Numbered from the stretch's first letter, positions 35,972 to 45,693 are shown. The stretch is DNA of 64,000 bases from Niabella ginsenosidivorans (GCF_001654455.1 NZ_CP015772.1:3968001-4032000), one strand, 5' to 3'. The notes: a model not told the origin generated them from the letters alone. Translations and numbers: made by a program.

Positions 35972-36003
35972 AAAAAGCCCAGTATCAAATGCCGGGCTTT
36001 TTT
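35972..36003 (+). terminator. Terminator of the sdh operon
   Basis: AAAAAGCCC (35972-35980) pairs with GGGCTTTTTT (35994-36003), giving a stem of at least 9 bp with a T-rich tail, 19 bases after the sdhB stop. Confidence 0.85.
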
Positions 36004-36154
36004 ATTGACCCGCCCTTCTTTTAAAAACAGATCGCAGCCAAAGGTAATAATGATGTGAAATAAGGAGATTCACATAGCAGTGCGGTTCAGCTATCCGGGC
36101 CTTGCCATTTAAGCCAGGGAAAAAATCACGACGGTATCTTTAGCCATTGGCTAT

Positions 36155-36532
36155 TATACCGTTTAGACCTTTAAATTGCACCAGGTGAAGGTATGTCAGG
36201 CTGATTGTCACAGCGCCTGTCGAACTGTTGACGAAGCCTCGATCGATGGATATTAATGCTCTTCGTCAGGCTGCCAGTGACAGAGTGTTATTGTTTTGAA
36301 ATCAATTTTGCCTTTTGTCATGCCGTTCCGATAGTTCGGAATTGTTTCGGCATCTATTTATCGCTCAACAGACGCTGAAACAAAAACAGATCCCGGAACA
36401 GGTGGGGAATGACATCTTCAGGGTAACCCTTAAGAAGGATTGTCATCGCCTCATCCGAAGTTTCGGATGATTTTGTTTTTGCAAATGGAAAACTCAGGGT
36501 GACCGTGCTCTTTTAATGTCGAAATAGTATTA
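36155..36532 (+). repeat. Dispersed MITE-like repeat A, copy 2 (longest)
   Basis: The left end ATACCGTTTAGACCTTTAAA continues into TTGCACCAGGTGAAGGTATG. The right end is GTCGAAATAGTAT, whose complement ATACTATTTCGACATTAAAA parallels the left end. The interior contains TTCCGATAGTTCGGAA (36326-36341), a family B hairpin (GGCATCTATTTATCGCTCAA) and TCATCCGAA-GT-TTCGGATGA (36451-36470). The surrounding 36004-36704 interval has no gene. Confidence 0.7.
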
Positions 36533-36704
36533 TTTCAACAGGCTTTAATGAAACGGCGCACCTGCGGGAACAAAGGTTATCTCAAAGAGTATGTCAGCCT
36601 GGCAAATTGGTCATTTCAATATAAACCACAGCCGGCAGACTTAAATGCAACATTTTTGTTGATAAACCATCCGCTCTTCTCAGACGGCTGTTTTATTTCT
36701 CTTT

Positions 36705-39700
36705 TTAAAAGGAGTACTTTATACCAAACTGTACAGAATAATAAGGGCTGGCAGTCTTCGTCTTTGTCCCTGCATTTTGATTAACGCTGTATATATACGA
36801 TTGTGTTTGCTGGTCAAAACCGGTAACATTATAAAGCGTTGTATTTACAATCTGGCTGTAACCGCCCCATTCATGGTTCAGCAGGTTCAGCACATTAAAA
36901 ATATCTGCCCGTAAGGCAATTTTATGTGTTTGAGCTATTTTGAACTCCTTTGCAATACTCATATTCCAGATAGACCGCCAGGGCTGGAGGCCCCCGTTAT
37001 AGGCGGCAAATTTTCCAAAGTTGTGTTCAAGGAATTTCCTGAATTCCGGGCTCGTTTTCTCCAGAAGACTGTTCATATCCTTTTTAATAGCATCCGGGGT
37101 TGCCGGATCATTCGGATCATATATATAGGCCAGGCTTGTTCCGTCATTGCCTTCCCCTATAATATCCTTATTAATATTGACCGTGTATCTTGCATTCTGG
37201 AACAGCTGGAATGAAGAGCTGATGCTAAAGCCATAAAATGTAGGGCTCAGGAACAATGCCACCAGTTTATTGGGCTGGTCCCCATCGCTGTACCAGTTCT
37301 TCCCGTATTCGCCATAATTCCAGTAAGAAGGTCCTACACTAAAATTGGCGTTCCGCGGATCACCGTTATCATAGGGGGGAGTACCCGTAGCTTTTCCCCT
37401 GGCATAAGAAAGGCTGAACGATCCGTCTTTACCGATCCTTGCCGCAGCTTCTATCATAAACCCAAGGTATTTGGATGCCCATGAGGCGTTGGTAAAATAA
37501 CGGACCTGGTTAAAATTGGCACTCTTTCTTGAATTTTGTAAAATAGGAATAAAGCTGGTGCTGGAGGTGTTGGTCAGCGTGCCCGCCGGCACATACACTT
37601 CCCGCCCTTCATTGGTAACAAATTCAGGCTGGGATTTCAGGTTCAGGTCGTATAAATAAAAATTATCCCAGGTATTATTAAAGTAACCATTGATACCGGC
37701 GCGCAGCCAGTCATTAAAGTAATGATAGAAACTGATGTTGGTTTTAAAAGTAAGCGGGTTTTTCAGGTTCTTATCAAGCACCAGCACCGTTGCCGGTTGC
37801 TTGCCCGATGAAGGCAGGGAATTATAATAGTCTACCCCGGGTACCAGATCAAAGTCAGACTGGTAAGCAGCCCAGTCCGGTACAGGAACATTCTGGCGGA
37901 TATCTACCTGCCGATAGTTTACTCCATTATCAATATGGGCAAATGTTAATGGCTGGGTGGTAAATTCAGAGGCAAAGAGCCCTGCGCCAAACTTAAAAAT
38001 ATCCCTGCCATTATTATGAATATCCCAGATCAGGTTGATACGGGGCTGAACATTTTTTGCATCAAACGGCCGCACATCTGTGCGCACTCCCAGGTCTTTA
38101 TCCAATTGTTCATTATAAGCAGGTTTATTGCCGATCAGCGTTCCATCCCAGCGGATACCGGCAGAAAAATTCAGGTTAGGGCGTAGATTTGTTTGCATTT
38201 GCACATACAAACCAAACTCAAACAGGGGCACGCTTACCGGGGGATTATTGCCATTCAGGGGAATTTTACGGTTGAACTCATACGGCAGGTTCTTTTGCAT
38301 ACTATCAATACTTGCGTAATAAAACTGTCCCTGCTGATCATGTGTCAGTTGATCAGTAATATGGTTAATATTGTTATCCGTACCAATGACAAAATCAACA
38401 TTTCCTTTTTTAAAGTAATAATTATCCACCAGTTGAATCACATTGGAAGCGTCTGTTTCCGGCACCCAGTTCTGGTTACCAAAAGCTACGGTGCGTGTAT
38501 CCGTACTACCGTCGCTGAATGTGGAACCAACGGTTACAAAGCCTTCCGGAACGCGGTTGTACAGGAAGTGCAGAAACTTCCGGTAGGTACTGTAGTTCAG
38601 TTTCAGGTCATTATAAGATGTAGAAGAAACCTCTGTTCTTAAGCTGAGCATTGCTGCATGATCTTCTTCAATACCGGTATATTGCGTGGAAAGCAGCCCG
38701 TTGGATTTTAATTTATTGGGGTCTACAAAATGCAGGTAATTGTATTTCAGGGTCAGCAGGTTTCTTGCATTGATATTATAATCAAACTTGGCAAACACAT
38801 TTCTTGTAGTCTGTTTAATATTAATGGTGCCATACTCCTGGCCCACGGGAAATCCAAACTGCTGCTGCATAATGGACACAATCTTCTCCATATTTTCCCT
38901 GGTAATTTTCAGGTTTTTTTCTGCCTGCTCCTGTGTTGCTCCGGCTGTATTAAAATCATAAGCGCTAAACGGGATCGTATTCGTGTATTGATCATAGGCT
39001 ACCAGAAAATGCAGTTTATCTTTAATTACTGGGCCGCTGAATAAGGCACCGAACTGATCCATCTTATATTTACTGTTGAGCGTGTGCCCGTAAATGTCTT
39101 TCTTTGCCGCTAAAGCATTTGCCCCGTAATAGCCCCACACGGATCCGGAAAAGGTATTGGTGCCTGATTTTGTAATGGCTTTCACCACACCCCCGGAACC
39201 GCGCCCGTTGGTTACATCATAATCATTTGTTGACACTTCAAATTCCCTGATGGTTTCCGAGGATATGGAAAATGCTGCATCCGTTACGCCCCCAAAAGTT
39301 GCACGCCGGTTGCTTACCCCATCCAGCATATACCCTGTTCCTCCTGCTTTTGCGCCGGCTAATGACGAGCCGCTGGCCAACGGCGATAAACTGGTAAGCT
39401 CTGTATAATTCCGGCTTGCTAAAGGCAACTTTTGCATGGTCCTGGAACTGATCGCCGTAGCGGTTCCCAACCGGTCAATACTATTGTTAAAGCTGCTTGA
39501 AACTACTGTTACATTGCTTAATTCACTTACCTTTTCACTTAATACCACTCTTCGAAGCACCAGGTGGTCTCCAAGGTTCAGTACGTTCTTTAATATTGTT
39601 GTAGGCTGATATCCAACCTGCGATACTATGATATCATAGGTGCCGACCGGCAGGTCAGACAGGTTAAAATACCCGTTATTGTTGGCTGCTGTATTCGTGG

Positions 39701-39875
39701 TAAAACCGGTATTGGTGTTTTTTACCATAATGGTGGCGGCCGGAAGCACCTGGTTGCTGTCATTAAAAACAAAGCCGCTAATAGATGAACCGCTGTTTTG
39801 GGCAATCAGGTCATTTGCAGAAATAAAAGATAATAATAGTAATAAGAACAGGTATTGAAAGCAATGTTTGTTCAT
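36705..39875 (-). CDS. TonB-dependent outer-membrane receptor (Oar-like, with carboxypeptidase-regulatory domain)
   Basis: This 1056-residue protein has a signal peptide (first about 25 residues) and an N-terminal carboxypeptidase-regulatory-like beta-sandwich (SGSSISGFVFNDSNQVLPAA... PVGTYDIIVSQVGYQPT). A plug domain follows, with SSSFNNSIDRLGTATAISSR and GYMLDGVSNRRATFGG. The large barrel ends ...KTASPYYSVQFGIKYSF with the C-terminal aromatic residue. The layout matches the Oar/OmpA-related TonB receptor group, which moves large ligands or proteins in or out at the expense of TonB. There is no SusD partner next to it, so it is not a classic polysaccharide-utilisation locus pair. The ligand is unknown. 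Confidence 0.9.
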   Translation of the reverse strand: MNKHCFQYLFLLLLLSFISANDLIAQNSGSSISGFVFNDSNQVLPAATIMVKNTNTGFTTNTAANNNGYFNLSDLPVGTYDIIVSQVGYQPTTILKNVLNLGDHLVLRRVVLSEKVSELSNVTVVSSSFNNSIDRLGTATAISSRTMQKLPLASRNYTELTSLSPLASGSSLAGAKAGGTGYMLDGVSNRRATFGGVTDAAFSISSETIREFEVSTNDYDVTNGRGSGGVVKAITKSGTNTFSGSVWGYYGANALAAKKDIYGHTLNSKYKMDQFGALFSGPVIKDKLHFLVAYDQYTNTIPFSAYDFNTAGATQEQAEKNLKITRENMEKIVSIMQQQFGFPVGQEYGTINIKQTTRNVFAKFDYNINARNLLTLKYNYLHFVDPNKLKSNGLLSTQYTGIEEDHAAMLSLRTEVSSTSYNDLKLNYSTYRKFLHFLYNRVPEGFVTVGSTFSDGSTDTRTVAFGNQNWVPETDASNVIQLVDNYYFKKGNVDFVIGTDNNINHITDQLTHDQQGQFYYASIDSMQKNLPYEFNRKIPLNGNNPPVSVPLFEFGLYVQMQTNLRPNLNFSAGIRWDGTLIGNKPAYNEQLDKDLGVRTDVRPFDAKNVQPRINLIWDIHNNGRDIFKFGAGLFASEFTTQPLTFAHIDNGVNYRQVDIRQNVPVPDWAAYQSDFDLVPGVDYYNSLPSSGKQPATVLVLDKNLKNPLTFKTNISFYHYFNDWLRAGINGYFNNTWDNFYLYDLNLKSQPEFVTNEGREVYVPAGTLTNTSSTSFIPILQNSRKSANFNQVRYFTNASWASKYLGFMIEAAARIGKDGSFSLSYARGKATGTPPYDNGDPRNANFSVGPSYWNYGEYGKNWYSDGDQPNKLVALFLSPTFYGFSISSSFQLFQNARYTVNINKDIIGEGNDGTSLAYIYDPNDPATPDAIKKDMNSLLEKTSPEFRKFLEHNFGKFAAYNGGLQPWRSIWNMSIAKEFKIAQTHKIALRADIFNVLNLLNHEWGGYSQIVNTTLYNVTGFDQQTQSYIYSVNQNAGTKTKTASPYYSVQFGIKYSF

Positions 39876-39907
39876 ATAAAGAAGAGTATAAGGTTTTCAA
39901 TTGCAGG

Positions 39908-39915
39908 CAAATTTA
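39908..39915 (-). promoter_or_regulatory. -7 box upstream of the TonB receptor gene
   Basis: The minus strand reads TAAATTTG, a TAnnTTTG match 32 bases before the ATG. No clear -33 element. Confidence 0.38.
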
Positions 39916-40084
39916 TCAGCAAGCAATACATGACCCGTACATTGCTTACTGATTTAATGATAACTTAATAGATCGCCGCCAGGGATACCATGAGCGCTGT
40001 AAAAACCGGTAACGTCAGAGAACGGAAGGTATTTTCTATAATTGCTTTTGATTAAATACTTTATCCTCCGGGTGTTTTGTTTAT

Positions 40085-40696
40085 TTAATAATTGATCTTT
40101 GGCAATGAAAGATTTTTTTGCACAACAATAATCCTTGTAACAAAAATGAGCGCAATCACAATGAACTTACAGATGTCTACATTCACCTCCAGGTGCAGCA
40201 GTAAAAAATAAACCAATCCTCCGAAGATACAAACCGTTGCATAGATCTCCCTCCTGAAGATCAGCGGTATGGTGTTCAGGAGAATATCCCGCGTAATACC
40301 GCCAAAGCAACCGGTAATAGTACCCAATGCAATGCAGATACCGGGGTTCAGCCCGAAATTGATCCCCTTTTGTAACCCCACCACTGTAAAAAGCCCCAGC
40401 CCTAGGCTGTCAAATAAAAAAAGGGTTACTTTCAGCTTCCGGATATAGGTCTTAAAAATAATTCCGGCTACAGAAGTAGCCAGGATCACCAGGCAAACCT
40501 GCACATCGCGCATCCAGGCTACCGGCACATCGCCAATCAGCAGATCCCGTATCGTTCCGCCGCCTATTGATGTTACAAAAGCAATGATCAACACCCCAAA
40601 AGCATCCAGCTTACGCTGCATAGCAGAAAAGGTTCCGGAAATCGCAAACGCAATAGTGCCCAATAGCTCAATAATTCCTGATGTACTGGAAAACAT
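40085..40696 (-). CDS. TRIC-like cation channel family membrane protein (YicG/UPF0126)
   Basis: The 203-residue integral membrane protein has about seven hydrophobic segments arranged as two related halves. Each half has the family glycine-arginine signature: SIGGGTIRDLLIGDVP and GCFGGITRDILLNTIP. These helix-breaking motifs characterise the prokaryotic trimeric intracellular cation channel family, which conducts K+ or other monovalent cations across the inner membrane. It stands 58 bases after the DUF983 gene on the same strand. Confidence 0.9.
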   Translation of the reverse strand: MFSSTSGIIELLGTIAFAISGTFSAMQRKLDAFGVLIIAFVTSIGGGTIRDLLIGDVPVAWMRDVQVCLVILATSVAGIIFKTYIRKLKVTLFLFDSLGLGLFTVVGLQKGINFGLNPGICIALGTITGCFGGITRDILLNTIPLIFRREIYATVCIFGGLVYFLLLHLEVNVDICKFIVIALIFVTRIIVVQKNLSLPKINY

Positions 40697-40754
40697 AAAT
40701 TATAAAAATTCAATGCTCATATCTCATATCTCAATGCTCACATCTTCCATCTCA

Positions 40755-41213
40755 CTACCAGTTATTTCCCTGCTCTTCATTCATCCGTTCAGAAACATCT
40801 TCCGGTTTTGTATGCCTCCAGTCAGGATCGTAGGGTACGAACCAGGATAGCCACAGGCTTCTTGAAAAGCGCATCAGCCAGGGCTGCAGGAGGATCAGCG
40901 CCACAGAATTAAAAATAAGCCAGTACATAAAGCGGCGGTCTTCCGTTGAAAAACCAATTACCAGCCACCACAAAACAGCGCTCAATGCCGTAAGGATCAC
41001 TGCAATGAAATAGCTGACATAGCCGGTTCCGTAATAAAAACCCACTTCAATTTCTGTGGGCTGCCCGCAAACCGGGCAATATTTATTCATTTTAAGGACA
41101 CCCTTTATGCGAAAGGCAAATTTTTGTTCAAACAGCTTCCCTTCCCTGCATCGCGGACAATAGCAACCCAACACCGAAGCCAGGTACCCTCTGTTGCTTT
41201 CTTCCGGTTTCAT
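40755..41213 (-). CDS. DUF983 zinc-ribbon membrane protein
   Basis: The 152-residue protein begins with a zinc ribbon: CYCPRCREGKLF and YCPVCGQP give two CxxC pairs (about residues 18-24 and 46-51). Two transmembrane helices follow (about 65-88 and 93-113), then the conserved WFVPYDPDW tail. This is the DUF983 family of Bacteroidota and alphaproteobacteria; no function is established. It lies on the minus strand between murF and the TRIC-like gene. Confidence 0.87.
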   Translation of the reverse strand: MKPEESNRGYLASVLGCYCPRCREGKLFEQKFAFRIKGVLKMNKYCPVCGQPTEIEVGFYYGTGYVSYFIAVILTALSAVLWWLVIGFSTEDRRFMYWLIFNSVALILLQPWLMRFSRSLWLSWFVPYDPDWRHTKPEDVSERMNEEQGNNW

Positions 41214-41301
41214 AATTAAGGAATTTAAACCTCAAAGGTACAAACAATACAGGGCCTGCCCATTTTTTACATATGCTGAGCCCTTTATGATCAATCGTTA
41301 T

Positions 41302-42585
41302 TTATAAAACTTCCAGAATCTTTTCCATCTGCGTGCTGCGGCTCCCTTTGATCAGCAGCAACGTGTTTTCCGGCTTATGGCCTTTCATCCATTCCGCAGC
41401 CTTATCTGAAGATTCAAAACAGTTGAACTCATTTGCATAAGGTGCAAAAGGTTTTCCTACCAGCACTACATTTTGCCATTTATAGCGCCGGATCAGTTCC
41501 ACAATACTTTCATGCTCTGCTACTGAGGCTGCGCCCATTTCCGCCATAGCGCCCAGCAGCAGCATCTTATTGCTGCCGGCCCTATCTGCAAAATTTTCAA
41601 TAGCCAGCTTCATACTGCTGGGGTTAGCATTGTAGGCATCCAGGATAATCTTATTGGACCCTTTTTCAAGCAACTGGCTACGGCTGTTGGAGGGCGTATA
41701 CTGCTCAATAGCTCTTTTTATTTTCTCCATCGGAATATTAAAATAATCCCCTATAGCCGTTGCCGCCAAAACATTCGGCAGATTATAATCGCCCACCAAT
41801 TGCGTTTGAATAGTAGTTGTTGCTGGTTTTATAAAATTGACTTCTAAAAAAGCAGTATGTCCCTTTGCGGCACCCACAACATCCGCCTCACCGGTTCCAT
41901 AGCTGACAATTGTTGCAATGCCCCTGCTCATGGCACGCAGGTAATCATAGTCCCACATTACAAAAGCAGTTCCGTCTCCACGCTCCCGCAAAAAATCATA
42001 CAGCTCCCCTTTCCCTTTTTTAACACCTTCCAGACTGCCAAAGCCTTCCAGGTGCGCCTTGCCCACATTGGTAATTAAACCATGGGTGGGCTTTGCCACC
42101 CGGCAATAGCCTTTTATCTCCAGCAGGTGATTGGCGCCCATTTCAATAACCGCCATCTGTGCATCATCCCTGATCTTTAGCAATGTTAACGGCACACCAA
42201 TATGATTATTGAGGTTTCCTGTAGTAGTATAGGTTTTGTATGTGCTGCTCAGTACAGCATGGATCAGCTCTTTGGTAGTTGTTTTACCATTGCTGCCGGT
42301 TATGGCAATCACAGGAAACCGGAACTGGTCCCTGTGATGGGCGGCCAGTTGCTGCAAGGTCGTCAGCACATCGTCAACCAGGATGGTTTTACCCGGAATT
42401 TCATAAGCTGCTTCATCAATAATCACCCTGGCTGCGCCTGCATCCACCGCCTGCTGTGCAAAACTGTTCCCGTTAAAATTGGGGCCTTTTAAAGCAAAGA
42501 ACAGCTCCCCTTCCTTTATCTTTCTTGTATCTGTCTGCACATCAGGATGCTGCAAATACACCTGGTAGATTTCCTCAATATTCAT
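41302..42585 (-). CDS. murF: UDP-N-acetylmuramoyl-tripeptide--D-alanyl-D-alanine ligase
   Basis: From the ATG at 42585 (MNIEEIYQVYLQHPDVQTDT) the protein is 427 residues. It has the N-terminal UDP-binding domain (TRKIKEGELFFALKG), the P-loop ITGSNGKTTTKELI, IEMGANHLLEIKGYCRVAKP, the central ligase motifs (NVLAATAIG) and the C-terminal ligase domain (KIILDAYNANPSSMKLAIEN). It adds D-Ala-D-Ala to the UDP-MurNAc tripeptide in the cytoplasm. The frame stays open for 68 more codons upstream, but that part is Cys/His-rich, has no homology to MurF and leads away from the conserved start. Confidence 0.95.
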   Translation of the reverse strand: MNIEEIYQVYLQHPDVQTDTRKIKEGELFFALKGPNFNGNSFAQQAVDAGAARVIIDEAAYEIPGKTILVDDVLTTLQQLAAHHRDQFRFPVIAITGSNGKTTTKELIHAVLSSTYKTYTTTGNLNNHIGVPLTLLKIRDDAQMAVIEMGANHLLEIKGYCRVAKPTHGLITNVGKAHLEGFGSLEGVKKGKGELYDFLRERGDGTAFVMWDYDYLRAMSRGIATIVSYGTGEADVVGAAKGHTAFLEVNFIKPATTTIQTQLVGDYNLPNVLAATAIGDYFNIPMEKIKRAIEQYTPSNSRSQLLEKGSNKIILDAYNANPSSMKLAIENFADRAGSNKMLLLGAMAEMGAASVAEHESIVELIRRYKWQNVVLVGKPFAPYANEFNCFESSDKAAEWMKGHKPENTLLLIKGSRSTQMEKILEVL

Positions 42586-42829
42586 TGAACAAAAATAAAG
42601 AAAACTGCTTGCGGATATGCTGTCCATCTTTTCAGGATGCAAAGTTATCCGGGCCCTGGCAAAGGCAGCATCAGTGCAATAGCAGCCATGCATATACGGA
42701 TCAATAACACAGTTATCCGCTTCATGCTGATCAATATTAAATTTAATGCCTATATTGGCGTCGTACAAAATTTTAACGGGTTGATACATCAGCCGGTAAC
42801 CGGCCAGGATGGTTAAAAAAATAAATGAA

Positions 42830-43309
42830 ATGGCATACAGAATAGGTTCAGGGATCGATTTTCACCAGTTTGCAGAAGGACGGGAGCTTTGGATCGGCGG
42901 CGTAAAAATCCCCCATCACAAAGGTGCCCTTGGTCATAGCGATGCAGACGTTCTGTTGCATGCTATCTGCGATGCGCTGCTGGGGGCTTTAAGCCTGGGC
43001 GATATTGGCCTTCACTTTCCCAATACGGATGAGCGCTTTAGAAATATTGACAGCAAACTTCTTTTAAAAGAAACTATGAAGCTGGTTTTGGCTAAGGGTT
43101 ATAAAGTGATCAACGTGGATAGCACCCTTTGTTTACAGGAGCCCAAAATAAAAAAATATGTGCCCTCTATGCAAATGGCCATTGCAGGTATATTAGCAGT
43201 TACAACGGATGATGTGTCCATAAAGGCAACGACCACAGAGGAAATGGGCGCTATTGGCCGTCAGGAAGGGCTAATGGCCATGGCCACTGTTTTGTTACAA
43301 AAAATATAA
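42830..43309 (+). CDS. ispF: 2-C-methyl-D-erythritol 2,4-cyclodiphosphate synthase
   Basis: From the ATG at 42830 the protein is 159 residues (MAYRIGSGIDFHQF); an ATG at 42809 adds seven. The zinc site D-x-H is in GIDFHQ, the GHSDADVLLHAICDALLGA signature is complete, and the CDP-binding TTTEEMGAIGRQEGL tail is present. It cyclises CDP-ME-2-phosphate in the non-mevalonate isoprenoid pathway in the cytoplasm. It is divergent from murF. Confidence 0.97.
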   Translation: MAYRIGSGIDFHQFAEGRELWIGGVKIPHHKGALGHSDADVLLHAICDALLGALSLGDIGLHFPNTDERFRNIDSKLLLKETMKLVLAKGYKVINVDSTLCLQEPKIKKYVPSMQMAIAGILAVTTDDVSIKATTTEEMGAIGRQEGLMAMATVLLQKI

Positions 43310-43365
43310 AATTTACAGGCGCTTTTAAAGAGTGTTAAAGTAGTATGATATTCGTACCAAGCATT

Positions 43366-43373
43366 TATCTTTG
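43366..43373 (+). promoter_or_regulatory. -7 box of dut, 5 bases before the ATG
   Basis: TATCTTTG is a perfect TAnnTTTG match ending at 43373, and the ATG starts at 43379. The transcript would have almost no leader. No consensus -33 element is seen. Confidence 0.5.
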
Positions 43374-43378
43374 TTATA

Positions 43379-43822
43379 ATGGCAGCAGTTGCAATAAAAA
43401 TCATTAATCAATCAGCAAACCCTTTGCCGGAATATGCCACATCAGGCGCATCCGGTATGGATATCCGTGCTTCACTGAAAGCCCCCGTTACCTTAAAATC
43501 CCTGGAAAGGGCATTAATACCTACCGGCATCTTTATGGAAATACCGGAAGGCTTTGAAGTACAAGTGCGCCCCCGTAGCGGCCTGGCCATAAAACATGGC
43601 TTAACCTGTTTAAATACACCCGGTACTATTGATGCGGATTACCGGGGTGAAGTAAAAGTAATTTTAATCAACCTTTCCAATGAGGATCAGGTGATCCACA
43701 ATGGCGACCGTATTGCACAGCTGGTGGTTCAAAAAGTGGAACAGGCAACATGGATCGCTTCAGAAACCCTTAGCGAGACCGTTCGGGCGGCCGGAGGTTT
43801 CGGGCATACCGGAAAACAATAA
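43379..43822 (+). CDS. dut: dUTP diphosphatase
   Basis: The 147-residue trimeric-type dUTPase has all five motifs in order: ATSGASGMDIRA (1), VRPRSGLAIKHG (2), NTPGTIDADYRGEVKV (3, with the catalytic Asp), NGDRIAQLVVQKV (4) and the C-terminal AAGGFGHTGKQ (5, the flexible arm). It hydrolyses dUTP to dUMP and pyrophosphate in the cytoplasm, keeping uracil out of DNA. DUF4292 and LytM-like genes follow on the same strand. Confidence 0.96.
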   Translation: MAAVAIKIINQSANPLPEYATSGASGMDIRASLKAPVTLKSLERALIPTGIFMEIPEGFEVQVRPRSGLAIKHGLTCLNTPGTIDADYRGEVKVILINLSNEDQVIHNGDRIAQLVVQKVEQATWIASETLSETVRAAGGFGHTGKQ

Positions 43823-43887
43823 TGCCCAGCCCAATCTGCAGTTTTTTAACTGCGGGGTATTCTATTTTATCAATAAAAACCAGGTGA

Positions 43888-44733
43888 ATGAAATACATTC
43901 TATTTGTTTTTTCAGCAATGATCATTTTTGCATCCTGTAATCCTGCAAGGAAGGCACAGCGTATGCAGTCCCAGCTAACCCCCTCGGATTCGTCGCTTAA
44001 CGTAGCCTCGTCCTCTACAGATGAAACAGACAAGCTAAAGGACAGGGACACCGCTATGGTTACAGAATCCATCAGCACAGTTCTTGAAAAGCTGAACCAT
44101 ATCACTTACACTACTTTTTCAGGCAAAGCCGATGTGTCCTATACGACCAAAGGCGATACCAAGAATTTTGACATTAAAGTACAAATGATGCGGGACAGTA
44201 TTATATGGGTATCCGTAACCGGCCCTTTAGGAATTGAAGGCGCCCGGGGCATCATAACAAAAGATTCTGTACGCATAATAAATAAGCTTAATAAACAATA
44301 TATTACCGCCAGCTACGTTTATTTACAGGAGCAGCTGGGCCTACCTGTTGATTTAATAACGCTCCAGGATCTGCTGGTGGGCAACCCGGTGTTTATTGAC
44401 AATAACAACAGCAGTTATACCAAACAGGACAGTACTATTGAGATCACCAGCCGAACAAGATTTTTCCGGAACCTGTTAACCGTACTGGCCCCGGATTACC
44501 TGCCTTCTAATAGCAAGCTGGAGGATGTGGATGCCGGCAGGAACAGGTCTGCTGAACTGAATTATGGAAATTATGAAAAGGTAAATAACTTTCAGTTTCC
44601 CAGATCTCGTCAGATAAATGTAAAATATAAAACAGATATACAAATAACATTCAATTATAAATCTTTTAATTTCAACGAAGCGATAAACACACCGTTTACC
44701 GTTCCCAGGGGCTATAAGAAGGTAGACCGATAG
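43888..44733 (+). CDS. DUF4292 lipoprotein
   Basis: The 281-residue protein has a lipoprotein signal (MKYILFVFSAMIIFASCN, lipobox Cys about residue 17). The rest fits the DUF4292 family: HITYTTFSGKADVSYTTKGD, MRDSIIWVSVTGPLGIEGAR, LQDLLVGNPVFID and the C-terminal NEAINTPFTVPRGYKKVDR. The fold is probably LolA/LolB-like (convex beta-sheet), suggesting lipid or lipoprotein handling at the outer membrane (inference). It is 65 bases after dut and 28 before the LytM-like gene, an arrangement common in Bacteroidota. Confidence 0.88.
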   Translation: MKYILFVFSAMIIFASCNPARKAQRMQSQLTPSDSSLNVASSSTDETDKLKDRDTAMVTESISTVLEKLNHITYTTFSGKADVSYTTKGDTKNFDIKVQMMRDSIIWVSVTGPLGIEGARGIITKDSVRIINKLNKQYITASYVYLQEQLGLPVDLITLQDLLVGNPVFIDNNNSSYTKQDSTIEITSRTRFFRNLLTVLAPDYLPSNSKLEDVDAGRNRSAELNYGNYEKVNNFQFPRSRQINVKYKTDIQITFNYKSFNFNEAINTPFTVPRGYKKVDR

Positions 44734-44761
44734 CCTTGCAGCTTAAAACTTTGAATGCTTT

Positions 44762-45670
44762 ATGATTATAACAAAAAACTGGCTTCTGGCAGGTTTGGTA
44801 TTATTAGCCGGAAATTTATTTGCGCAGGATGATGTAAAGGTGACCCTGAAGAAAGACCGCGCAATGATGATCAATGAAGTGAACCAGATTGAACGTACCT
44901 TTAAAAGCACCAAAACGATTTCCCGTGAAGCAATGATTCAGCTGACCGACCTGAACCGGAAAATAGAGGGGCAGGAACGATATGTGGTAAGCATGTCCAG
45001 GCAGGAACCGCCGATGTTCAATACAGAAGAAATGCAGGATGCCACCCGGGAAATAACACGTATAAAAAGCACGGTAGCAACCCTCAGGAATTATTATTAC
45101 CACCCGGAGACCATTCCAAAAGAGAATACGGCAGCCAGCCGGCCACCGGCGCAAACGCAAACATATACCCCGCCGGCCAGAACATATCCCGTATTACCGC
45201 CCCGGCAACACGCTACGTTCCCGACAAGCAATGCCGCCCTGACCGGAGACTTTGGGCTGTATAAAGGCCAGATTCCTTATCCGCTTGAAAAAGGAACCAT
45301 TACCCAGGGATTCGGGCATTTTAAAATTGAAGGCTCAGGCCCGGATATTGTTGGCGATAACCCAGGCTGCACTTTTGCTGCCCCTGTTAATACACCCGTA
45401 AAAGCGGTTTTTGAAGGTGATGTTATCAGTGTTTCCAAACTGGGGAGCACTTTTTATATTGTCATCCGCCATGGGCGCTATTTTACCGCTTACAGCAATC
45501 TTGCCAGCTCCACGGTGCTGAAGGGCTCCAGAGTGAAGCCCGGCCAGGTGATCGGAACTGTTGGCCGTGATGATGAAACCGGTTATGGAAAGCTGGATTT
45601 CATTTTAATGTTCGACGATAAAAACCTGGATCCCCAACCCTGGTTTGTACGCCAGCAGTATGGTCAGTAG
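44762..45670 (+). CDS. Degenerate LytM/M23-domain protein (EnvC-like murein hydrolase regulator)
   Basis: The 302-residue protein has a signal peptide (about 21 residues), a coiled-coil-prone helix region (about 25-115), a Pro/Thr linker, and a LytM beta-sheet domain from about residue 175 (YPLEKGTITQGFGHF, TPVKAVFEGDVISVSKLGST, VKPGQVIGTVGRDDETGYGK). The zinc ligands of active M23 peptidases are missing: the HxxxD segment is replaced by NPGCTFA and the HxH segment by KLDFILMF. It is therefore likely a non-catalytic activator, like EnvC/NlpD, of cell-wall amidases in the periplasm. It is co-transcribed with the DUF4292 gene. Confidence 0.87.
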   Translation: MIITKNWLLAGLVLLAGNLFAQDDVKVTLKKDRAMMINEVNQIERTFKSTKTISREAMIQLTDLNRKIEGQERYVVSMSRQEPPMFNTEEMQDATREITRIKSTVATLRNYYYHPETIPKENTAASRPPAQTQTYTPPARTYPVLPPRQHATFPTSNAALTGDFGLYKGQIPYPLEKGTITQGFGHFKIEGSGPDIVGDNPGCTFAAPVNTPVKAVFEGDVISVSKLGSTFYIVIRHGRYFTAYSNLASSTVLKGSRVKPGQVIGTVGRDDETGYGKLDFILMFDDKNLDPQPWFVRQQYGQ

Positions 45671-45693
45671 CTCCGGCAGGCAGGAAATACAAT

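Noticed and set aside
36548-36784. 79-codon plus-strand frame before the TonB receptor
   Set aside because: It runs into the receptor gene on the other strand and has no family signature.
42586-42789. N-terminal extension of murF (68 codons)
   Set aside because: The frame is open, but the residues are Cys/His-rich without homology and the conserved MurF start is at 42585; it overlaps the divergent promoter region.
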